NCBI GenBank assembly: GCA_003456125.1
Contig: DMPD01000171.1
Span: 570 to 12,326, forward strand
Source: Cyanobacteria bacterium UBA8156
GTDB taxonomy: Bacteria; Cyanobacteriota; Cyanobacteriia; Pseudanabaenales; Pseudanabaenaceae
Direction of reading: 5' to 3'
Length of the DNA: 11,757 nt
In this document: piece by piece, positions 1 to 5,617 of the stretch
How the letters are laid out: every line of letters begins with the position of its first letter
How positions within the stretch are numbered: the first letter of the stretch is position 1
Notes under the pieces: generated by a model
What the model was told of the DNA's origin: nothing
The model's database searches: none
The model's input: only the letters and a program-made list of their open reading frames with translations
Translations under genes and position numbers: made by a program

Positions 1-254
1 AACCCAAACTCGAAGCCAAAGAGATTTTTGACTCGCCCAACCAGTGTTTTCATAGAAATGTGGGTCTCGTAAATGAGAACGTCTTCAATTGTGGCGTTAA
101 ACAGACTGGCAAGCTTGAAAGCCATATTCAAACTGGGATCAAACTTACCCGATTCCAACCCGTGAACCGCTTGACGACTGACTCCTAGTTCTCTGGCAAG
201 GTCGGATTGCGACCACCGACGCAGTTCTCGAAGTTCTTTCAGCCGGTTTTTCAT
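1..254 (-). CDS. XRE/Cro-family small transcriptional regulator (C-terminus beyond left edge)
   Basis: The reading frame starts at an ATG at 254-252 and stays open for 84 codons to the window edge, so the C-terminus is missing. Residues about 5-60 form a compact helix-turn-helix: SQSDLARELGVSRQAVHGLE is the HTH core, followed by SGKFDPSLNMAFKLASLF and IEDVL. This is the layout of the short stand-alone XRE regulators (about 65-90 residues) that usually read GKYDPSLPLAFKIARLF. These proteins bind DNA as dimers and often control their own promoter or a neighbouring membrane protein or toxin. The start is supported by a promoter, TTGACA-N17-TAAAGT (310 to 282), which would begin transcription about 20 nt upstream of the ATG. 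No strong Shine-Dalgarno is visible. It diverges from the diguanylate cyclase gene. The partner gene, if any, lies outside the window. Family assignment is firm; target is inferred. Confidence 0.85.
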   Translation of the reverse strand, partial: MKNRLKELRELRRWSQSDLARELGVSRQAVHGLESGKFDPSLNMAFKLASLFNATIEDVLIYETHISMKTLVGRVKNLFGFEFG

Positions 255-281
255 AGAGTGGTCTGCCCGCCGTCAAGCAAG

Positions 282-310
282 ACTTTACATCCTTGCAAGG
301 AGCGTGTCAA
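282..310 (-). promoter_or_regulatory. Sigma70-type promoter of the XRE regulator
   Basis: Read on the minus strand, the -35 is a perfect TTGACA (310-305), the spacer is 17 nt, and the -10 is TAAAGT (287-282, 4 of 6 matches). Transcription would start near 275, leaving about 20 nt before the ATG at 254. This is the best promoter match I see in the window. Confidence 0.7.
290..301. promoter_or_regulatory. Perfect 12-bp palindrome in the promoter spacer, candidate XRE operator
   Basis: TCCTTGCAAGGA is its own reverse complement and sits entirely inside the -35/-10 spacer of the XRE promoter. A dimeric HTH repressor bound there would block RNA polymerase, so this is a natural autorepression operator. 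The palindrome and its position are seen; binding is inferred. Confidence 0.5.
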
Positions 311-455
311 GTATCGACCGCTAAAGACGTCTATGCTATCGTTTGTAGGGGTCAAAGCCCTCGCCCCAGCATGGCATAGCAAGAGCCTCGACCTTGGCGT
401 CAAGCTATGGTGTTGGCAAGGCACGTTGGGCGCAGTTGGGAGGTAAAAGAAGCCA

Positions 456-1415
456 ATGAATAAGCCTGATGTTCCGGACGATGATCTGATTCGTGTCGCG
501 ACTCTCCGCTCGCTTGGCGTGCTCGACACCCCGCCCGAGGAGCGCTTTGATCGCTTGACACGTATGGCGAGAAGACTGTTTGGGGTACCCATTGCCCTTG
601 TCAGTCTTGTCGACGAAAATAGACAGTGGTTCAAGTCGCGTGTCGGTTTAGACATGGACGAGGCATCGCGCGATACCTCTTTTTGTGGTCACGCCATTCT
701 TGGCAGCGATGTCTTCATCATACCCAATGCGGTTGAAGATGAGCGATTTGCAGACAATCCAGTGGTTGTGAATGAGCCACACATACGGTTTTATGCGGGA
801 TGCCCACTCAGAGCGCCGAACGGACAAAAACTAGGAACTTTGTGCATTATTGACCGGCAGCCAAGAAACTTTGAGAAGGAAGACTTAGAAGCCCTGGTTG
901 ATCTCGCATCCATGGTGGAACAAGAGTTTTCATCTTTCCGACTTGCCAGTATGGATGAGTTAACCAACATTTCAAACCGACGAGGATTTATGTTGCTCGC
1001 GCAGCATAGCCTGCATTTCTGTGTGCGAGAGAAACTCTCGGCCACATTGATGTTTATCGATCTCGATAACTTCAAGCCCATCAATGATAGATTTGGACAC
1101 GCAGAAGGCGATCGCGCATTGACGGTTTTTGCCGATCTGCTGAAGAGTACGTTTCGGGATTCGGACATCGTTGGTCGGCTTGGGGGCGATGAATTTGCCG
1201 TTCTCTTAGCCAATCACTCGAAGGAAGAGACAGAAAAAACCGTTGCACGATTGTGTCAATCATTGACCAAGATTAATCAAGAGTCCAATCGCGGATACAA
1301 CATCACGTTCTCGTATGGTGTCGTGGCATTTGACGCTGACAACCACCGCACGATTGATGCTTTGCTGGAGGATGGAGATAAGCTGATGTATCAAACCAAG
1401 AAGTCAAAGAAGTGA
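456..1415 (+). CDS. GAF-GGDEF sensor diguanylate cyclase
   Basis: A 319-residue cytoplasmic protein with no membrane segment or signal peptide. Residues about 25-155 are a GAF sensor domain with the family landmarks VSLVDENRQWFKSR, FCGHAI, FYAGCPL and GTLCIID. Residues about 160-317 are a GGDEF domain that would condense two GTP into cyclic di-GMP. The active-site loop is a perfect GGDEF (residues 243-247). The inhibitory I-site RxxD is present as R234-D-S-D237, five residues upstream, so product feedback inhibition is expected. The GAF domain has no obvious chromophore-binding cysteine motif, so light sensing is not suggested; its ligand is unknown. The ATG at 456 follows GGGAGGT (438-444) at 11 nt. 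The gene is lower in GC than the genes beyond 1847, has one HIP1 site, and closely resembles gamma-proteobacterial GAF-GGDEF proteins, which suggests transfer. Function is firm; origin is inference. Confidence 0.92.
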   Translation: MNKPDVPDDDLIRVATLRSLGVLDTPPEERFDRLTRMARRLFGVPIALVSLVDENRQWFKSRVGLDMDEASRDTSFCGHAILGSDVFIIPNAVEDERFADNPVVVNEPHIRFYAGCPLRAPNGQKLGTLCIIDRQPRNFEKEDLEALVDLASMVEQEFSSFRLASMDELTNISNRRGFMLLAQHSLHFCVREKLSATLMFIDLDNFKPINDRFGHAEGDRALTVFADLLKSTFRDSDIVGRLGGDEFAVLLANHSKEETEKTVARLCQSLTKINQESNRGYNITFSYGVVAFDADNHRTIDALLEDGDKLMYQTKKSKK

Positions 1416-1501
1416 GATCTTCTCCACAATTCGCTCAACTGGCTTCTGATGGTTTGCGCAACCACAAGCTACTCCACTAGACAAAAATTCATCCCACTTC
1501 A

Positions 1502-1530
1502 TTGCTACCGATGAACTTGGTCGCTACACT
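1502..1530 (+). promoter_or_regulatory. Weak candidate sigma70 promoter
   Basis: TTGCTA (1502-1507), 17-nt spacer, TACACT (1525-1530); each hexamer matches consensus at 4 of 6. It would drive a leader of about 125 nt with two hairpins before the small ORF at 1663. A chance match cannot be excluded. Confidence 0.25.
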
Positions 1531-1574
1531 ACACCCTTGGCATTCAGGGCCGGCGGCTGTTCCCCCTGGGGCCC

Positions 1575-1605
1575 AAAAAAACCGGCAAGCTGCCTATCTT
1601 GCCGG
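1575..1605 (-). terminator. Intrinsic terminator, probably of the uptake operon
   Basis: On the minus strand a perfect 8-bp stem CCGGCAAG / CTTGCCGG (1605-1598 with 1589-1582) encloses an 8-nt loop and is followed at once by seven T residues (1581-1575). This is a textbook Rho-independent terminator. It lies about 240 nt past the receptor stop codon, so it either ends the operon transcript with a long 3' UTR or ends a separate small minus-strand RNA. Confidence 0.75.
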
Positions 1606-1662
1606 GGATCTGTAACCTTTCCTCGGGTTGCCCGGCCCGAGGAACACACAAGAGGATTTGGT

Positions 1663-1761
1663 ATGTCTTACGTACGCTCTACGCCAACTTGGATGACGTG
1701 TTCGGCGGTGGGCGGAGCGCGGGGACAACGAATCATGGCTGAATTCCTCTGGGAAATGTAG
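1663..1761 (+). CDS. Possible 32-residue small protein
   Basis: ATG at 1663 is preceded by AGAGGA (1651-1656) at an ideal 6-nt spacing, and the frame runs 32 codons to TAG. The product begins MSYVRSTPTWMTC and has no hydrophobic segment. I recognise no family. An upstream promoter candidate (1502-1530) and two hairpins would make it a leader-plus-short-ORF unit. Against it, the stronger RNA signal here is a minus-strand terminator, and the antisense strand carries an equally plausible micro-ORF. Treat as a hypothesis. Confidence 0.2.
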   Translation: MSYVRSTPTWMTCSAVGGARGQRIMAEFLWEM

Positions 1762-1778
1762 TTGCTTCCTTTGGGTTT

Positions 1779-1827
1779 GAGAGGTTTGCCCTCTCCCGCT
1801 TGCGGCAGGCTCAGGCACCAGGGAGAG
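1779..1827. repeat. Overlapping inverted repeats just past the receptor stop codon
   Basis: CTCTCCC (1791-1797) can pair with GGGAGAG (1821-1827), and the overlapping CCTCTC (1790-1795) can instead pair with GAGAGG (1779-1784) across a 5-nt loop, so only one of the two stems can form at a time. The CCCTCTCCCGCTTGCGG core resembles dispersed REP-type palindromes found in many bacterial genomes. It starts 20 nt past the receptor stop on the minus strand and may stabilise the mRNA 3' end. Confidence 0.4.
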
Positions 1828-1846
1828 CGCATAAAAGCCCTGACTA

Positions 1847-4084
1847 CTAAAATTGCCAAGAAAGGTTGGCATTAAAGTTGATGCCCGGCTGGGCAAAGCG
1901 ATCGACCCGGAAGCGATCGGCGGCGGCAAAGTTGCGCAGATCGGCATACTCGAAGTATTTGGTGTTGAACAAGTTCAACAGCCCCACATTGAGCCGGACG
2001 AGGGGTGAAAATTTCACAAAACCCAGCAAATCGACGGTCACATACCCATCCGGAATCAATAATCGGGTATCTCCTGGCGCTCGTGGTGTCCCCACAAAAG
2101 TGCCAATCAGTTCTGCTCCCCAACGCTCTGCTGCCCCCCGATACCGCAACCCGGCAACAGCTTTGAAGGGATTGATGGTGGTCAGGGGGCGATCGGCGGT
2201 GAGGTCATCTCCGACCGCAAAACCCAAGCTGGCCAAGAGACTAAACCCCTCGTTCTCGGGCTGGAATCGGTATTCACCACTGGCTTCGAGGCCGTAGATG
2301 CGGGCACTGGCGGCATTCCGCGACTGAAACCGCAAAAAGGGACGGGTGAAGCCCGGCAAGGTCTGGGTGCCCGTGTTGGCAAAACGCTCGATGAAGTTGC
2401 TGTAGTTGTTGTAAAACGCGGCGATCGAGAACCGACCTTGGGGAAAACTCCCCCGCAACCCCAATTCAAACCCATCGCTGGTTTCCGCTTTGAGGTCGGG
2501 GTTGGGAGCCACAAAATAGCCCGCCAGGGTATTGGCAAAACCGCTGTTGATTTCATCGTAGAGGGGGGCCCGAAAACCCCGGGCATATTGCCCAAACAAC
2601 CGAATTTCCGGTGAGAGTTTCCAGATTACCGCCAATCGCGGCGAAAAACTGGTAGTGCTGAAGTTGGCCGGCGGCGGTGAACTGTTGCGGAAAAAGTCCG
2701 CATCGGCCGTGACCGCTAGACCGTAGCTATCAAACCGCAGACCCGGAATGATGCTGACATCCCCCCACTCAATTTCGTTTTGGACGTAGACCCCCACCCG
2801 CAAGGTATCGGAATCGGGAAAATCTTTGGTGGGAAAGTTGTCTGGAATGTTGTTTTGGGTCTGGGCTCCGGTCACCAAGTTCGTTTGCACCCGTCGCCGC
2901 GGCCGTTCGTTGCGCTGGGTCGAAACATCCACACCATAGGTCAGGGTGTGGTTCAGCTCGCCGGTGGTGAAGGCGTTGCTGAGTTGCAGGTTGCCCCCCA
3001 CAATCCGATCCAGAAAGTTGTTGAAGCCATCCCGTCTTGCCAATTGGCTGGGGGGCGTGCCCGGCGGTGAACCGGCAGGGGCAAGTCGCCGCTCTTCGAG
3101 GGTGGTTTCGGGCGTTTCGGTGTTTTGGTAATAGGCTTGAACACGGATCGCTCGCAACGAACCGCTGGGATTGTCAAAGTTGTAGTCGAGGCTGATCCGA
3201 CTCCGGTTGGCGCTCAATCCTGAAAACAAACTGGCGATGGTGGTGGCCCCGCCGGTTTCCGGTTGAAAGTTCGGCGGTGCAAAAAAGGTGTTGGTGGCCC
3301 GGTTCAAAATGTCGGCGGTGAGTCTTAGGGTTTGCTGTTCGTCCAACCGGTAAACCAGTTTGCCAAAATAGCTGTTGCTGCCTCCGGCCTGCCGATCGCG
3401 AAATTGAATGTCCCCCAACCGGTTGGGTTCCCGAAAGTCCCGGCGACCGTACCGCCCCACAAACTCCAGGCGATCGGCGCGGGCCGCTACGGTCAAAGCA
3501 TTGCTAAAACTGCTGTCGGCGCTGCTGCCGCCAATGTCCAAACGGGCGTAGCTGTCTCGATCGACCAGAAAATCGCTGGGTTCGAGGGTGCTGAAGGTGA
3601 CCACGCCCCCCAAGGCATCGCTGCCATAGAGCGAAGAGCCAGGTCCTCGCAATACTTCGACCCGCCGCAGGGTGCCCAAATCCACAAAATCACGGCCGGT
3701 GCCGAAGGGCGGTAGGTTGAACTCGTTGGGGAGACGAATGCCATCAATTTGCAGCAAGACACGGGCATCGTCTAAGCCCCGAATGTTGATGTTACGGATG
3801 CCGGCCCGGGGGCTTTGCTGCACGCTCAGACCCGGCTCGTACCGCAAAATGTCCCGCAGGTTGGCCCCCGGATTGCGCTCCAGGTTTTCGCGATCGAATA
3901 GGGTCACGGTGCCCGGTGCGGCCAACAACTGCCGGGGGGTGCGGGTGGTGGTCACCGTGATTTGCAAATCGTCGCCCAATTGGGTGGGGGTGGCTTGCAA
4001 CTGCCCCACGGTTTCCGGCTGGGCGATCGCCCCGGAAGCCATGCCCAATCCCCCCAACATCCCCCACCAAAACCCAAGTTTCAT
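1847..4084 (-). CDS. TonB-dependent outer-membrane receptor, hemoglobin/heme-receptor type
   Basis: A 745-residue outer-membrane gated channel that would import a chelated metal or tetrapyrrole using TonB energy. The frame is open upstream to 4189, but the ATG at 4084 is chosen because it begins a clear signal peptide (MKLGFWWGMLGGLG... ending AIA-Q, residues 1-21) and does not run into the preceding gene. A TonB-box-like ITVT is at residues 42-45. The plug domain follows (about 45-175; IRGLDDARVLLQIDGIR, RVEVLRGPGSSLYGSDALGG). The rest is a beta-barrel ending in NANLSWQF, whose terminal Phe is the usual outer-membrane assembly signal. FRAP (504-507) and NPDL (528-531) correspond to the FRAP/NPNL boxes of heme receptors, but no histidine lies between them, so heme binding by that classical residue is doubtful. 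Last gene of the operon; 49 nt separate it from the binding-protein gene. The exact substrate (heme, ferric siderophore or cobalamin) is not certain. Confidence 0.9.
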   Translation of the reverse strand: MKLGFWWGMLGGLGMASGAIAQPETVGQLQATPTQLGDDLQITVTTTRTPRQLLAAPGTVTLFDRENLERNPGANLRDILRYEPGLSVQQSPRAGIRNINIRGLDDARVLLQIDGIRLPNEFNLPPFGTGRDFVDLGTLRRVEVLRGPGSSLYGSDALGGVVTFSTLEPSDFLVDRDSYARLDIGGSSADSSFSNALTVAARADRLEFVGRYGRRDFREPNRLGDIQFRDRQAGGSNSYFGKLVYRLDEQQTLRLTADILNRATNTFFAPPNFQPETGGATTIASLFSGLSANRSRISLDYNFDNPSGSLRAIRVQAYYQNTETPETTLEERRLAPAGSPPGTPPSQLARRDGFNNFLDRIVGGNLQLSNAFTTGELNHTLTYGVDVSTQRNERPRRRVQTNLVTGAQTQNNIPDNFPTKDFPDSDTLRVGVYVQNEIEWGDVSIIPGLRFDSYGLAVTADADFFRNSSPPPANFSTTSFSPRLAVIWKLSPEIRLFGQYARGFRAPLYDEINSGFANTLAGYFVAPNPDLKAETSDGFELGLRGSFPQGRFSIAAFYNNYSNFIERFANTGTQTLPGFTRPFLRFQSRNAASARIYGLEASGEYRFQPENEGFSLLASLGFAVGDDLTADRPLTTINPFKAVAGLRYRGAAERWGAELIGTFVGTPRAPGDTRLLIPDGYVTVDLLGFVKFSPLVRLNVGLLNLFNTKYFEYADLRNFAAADRFRVDRFAQPGINFNANLSWQF

Positions 4085-4133
4085 ACCAAATTTCTCACTC
4101 CAAATCACACAGGGCCAATCACAAACGGTTCTC

Positions 4134-5012
4134 TCAACGGGCCGCAATTTTTTGCAGTTCGGCCGCGGCCTTGGCGATCGCCTCCACACTGCCGGGGTTC
4201 ACCAGACCGTGGTAGTCAAAGCCATACACTTGCTTCGTCTGCACCGCCTTCAGCCGTTGCCAAAAGGGTTCGCGGGATAGCTGCTCTTGGAGGCGATCGC
4301 CGGTTTCCACCACCAACAACACGTCGGGATTGGTCTGCAACAACCGCTCTGGGGAGATGGAAACGTACCCCTGAAACGGACTGCTGCCTTGCAATTCGGC
4401 GGCCGCGTTCTGCAAGCCAAACCGGGCGAGCATGCTGCCGGCCCAACTGTTGCGGTTGGGGGTCAAAATCGGTTGCCGACTGGCCAACACCAACGCCGAA
4501 ACGCCGGCCGGGCGATCGCGCCGCAGTTGCTGATACTGCGCCAACAGGGCTTGGGGATTGGCCCCCACGATTTGGGCAAGCTGGCGGGTTTGGGCTTCCA
4601 GGTCTTCCCAGGTACGGGTTTCCAGCAACAGGGTGGGAATTTTAAGCTGGTTCAACCGCTGGGCCGTCTGCTCGTGAAAGTTTTTGGCCCCGATCGCCAA
4701 ATCCGGCTTGAGGGCCACAATCCGCTCCAGATTGGGCTGGGTCCGCCCCGCGCTGATGGTGGGTATCCCTTGCAACCGGGGGTTGTTGGCCATGAGGGCG
4801 CCGCCAGGAACCCCGACCAACTTCTGCCGATCCAACCGGCTCAGAATATCCGCCGAGAGGGACGTGAGGGCCACCACCCGCTGGGCGCTGCGGGGTTGCG
4901 ATAACCCGGGTTCAATCGGAGACACCACCCCCGTCGTCATGGCCATGACCAAGGAAATTACAACCCACAGGGCAAACCCCTGCAGCCGTGACCAGGATAG
5001 ATAACGATTCAT
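4134..5012 (-). CDS. Periplasmic ABC-transporter binding protein, BtuF/FecB/HmuT type
   Basis: A 292-residue protein of the PF01497-type periplasmic binding family that captures siderophore-iron, heme or cobalamin and hands it to an inner-membrane ABC importer. Residues about 12-39 are an N-terminal signal or anchor (GFALWVVISLVMAMTTGVV). No cysteine is present at all, so there is no lipobox and it is not a lipoprotein. The two-lobe family pattern is seen in RVVALTSLSADILSRL, PTISAGRTQPNLERIVALKPDLAI, the central helix region (QLAQIVGANPQALLAQYQQL), and SISPERLLQTNPDVLLVV followed by VNPGSVEAIAKAAAELQKI at the C-terminus. Its ATG overlaps the TGA of the upstream Crp gene (ATGA, 5012-5009), indicating translational coupling. 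The permease and ATPase partners are not in this window. Family is firm; ligand is not determinable from sequence. Confidence 0.88.
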   Translation of the reverse strand: MNRYLSWSRLQGFALWVVISLVMAMTTGVVSPIEPGLSQPRSAQRVVALTSLSADILSRLDRQKLVGVPGGALMANNPRLQGIPTISAGRTQPNLERIVALKPDLAIGAKNFHEQTAQRLNQLKIPTLLLETRTWEDLEAQTRQLAQIVGANPQALLAQYQQLRRDRPAGVSALVLASRQPILTPNRNSWAGSMLARFGLQNAAAELQGSSPFQGYVSISPERLLQTNPDVLLVVETGDRLQEQLSREPFWQRLKAVQTKQVYGFDYHGLVNPGSVEAIAKAAAELQKIAAR

Positions 5013-5617
5013 AATTCCTCCAAACGCGCTTTGAGAACCAGACGGCGATGGTTACAGGAAACCGCTTCCAAGCGCTGAAACTCCGACAAAACTCGGGTGA
5101 CGGTCACCCGCGAAGTGCCCAGCAAATCCGCCAAGTGCTGATGGGTGAGCCGCAGGGAAATCTCCAAACCCTCGTTGGTGATGCGACCAAAGCGATCGCC
5201 CAACCAATACAACAGGCATTTCACCCGCTCCCGCATGGATACAATGCGCGCCATCGCCAACAGTTCTTCGGTCTGGCGGACGTGCTGAAACAACGACTCG
5301 ATCACCCCCGACCACAGAATGGGAGGCACGTAACTGAGGGTGGTATCGGTGAGGCACTCCAGTTCATAGGGATCGGTGCCGGCTAGGGGTTCCCCCACCA
5401 AATCGCCGGCCCCAAACAACCCCAGCGTCGAAACCACCCCCCGCCGCTCATCCCAGGTGATGGCCCGCAACAATCCCCCTTCGATCCGCCACAGCACGCC
5501 CGCGGGCAGGGGCACCGTTTCCCCACGGCGATGGCTTACCCGATGCACCGATGGCAAATCCACGAGGTTCCGCCGCATCGGCAACGGCTGCAACACGGCG
5601 GTCATCGCTTGTGTCAT
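5009..5617 (-). CDS. Crp/Fnr-family transcriptional regulator
   Basis: A 202-residue regulator. Residues about 30-125 form a cupin-like sensor domain (GVLWRIEGGLLRAITW, LGLFGAGDLVGEPL); residues 125-202 are the winged helix, with the HTH at about 157-180 (LTHQHLADLLGTSRVTVTRV), very like NtcA and other cyanobacterial Crp homologues. The phosphate-binding cassette needed for cyclic-nucleotide binding is not recognisable after GDLVGE, so a cAMP response is unlikely; no Cys cluster for an Fe-S centre is present either. The start at 5617 is supported by GGGAG (5629-5625) 7 nt upstream. Its stop overlaps the binding-protein start by 4 nt, and its 5' end lies inside the upstream ORF by 170 nt. Placement within an uptake operon suggests local control of that operon, which is inference. 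Confidence 0.88.
   Translation of the reverse strand: MTQAMTAVLQPLPMRRNLVDLPSVHRVSHRRGETVPLPAGVLWRIEGGLLRAITWDERRGVVSTLGLFGAGDLVGEPLAGTDPYELECLTDTTLSYVPPILWSGVIESLFQHVRQTEELLAMARIVSMRERVKCLLYWLGDRFGRITNEGLEISLRLTHQHLADLLGTSRVTVTRVLSEFQRLEAVSCNHRRLVLKARLEEL

Larger units (their letters stand above)
1416..1846. other. 431-nt gene-poor stretch between the diguanylate cyclase and the receptor gene
   Basis: No conventional gene is visible. From left to right it holds: a possible plus-strand promoter at 1502-1530; a minus-strand intrinsic terminator at 1575-1605; a second 7-bp hairpin at 1621-1642 (CCTCGGG / CCCGAGG, 8-nt loop); a plus-strand 32-codon ORF at 1663-1761 behind AGAGGA; an antisense 22-codon minus-strand ORF at 1736-1668, also behind AGAGGA with an 8-nt spacer; and overlapping inverted repeats at 1779-1827. 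The simplest reading is that most of it is the 3' untranslated region of the receptor operon. Confidence 0.6.

Noticed and set aside
251..655. A 134-codon minus-strand ORF over the 5' end of the diguanylate cyclase
   Set aside because: It is antisense to the GAF domain, has no family features, and would cover the XRE promoter.
1531..1662. Possible riboswitch ahead of the small plus-strand ORF (cobalamin, glutamine, TPP and SAM types considered)
   Set aside because: None of the conserved core sequences of these classes is present, and the main hairpin is better explained as a minus-strand terminator because the T-tract is on that strand.
1782..1846. Cobalamin-riboswitch-like GGTGCCTGAGCC on the minus strand after the receptor gene
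   Set aside because: Only the short initial box resembles that class; the B12-box core is missing and it lies downstream, not upstream, of the uptake gene.
3672..4645. Plus-strand ORFs of about 200 codons opposite the receptor and binding-protein genes
   Set aside because: No recognisable domains; the minus-strand frames carry signal peptides and family motifs and leave no room for genes here.
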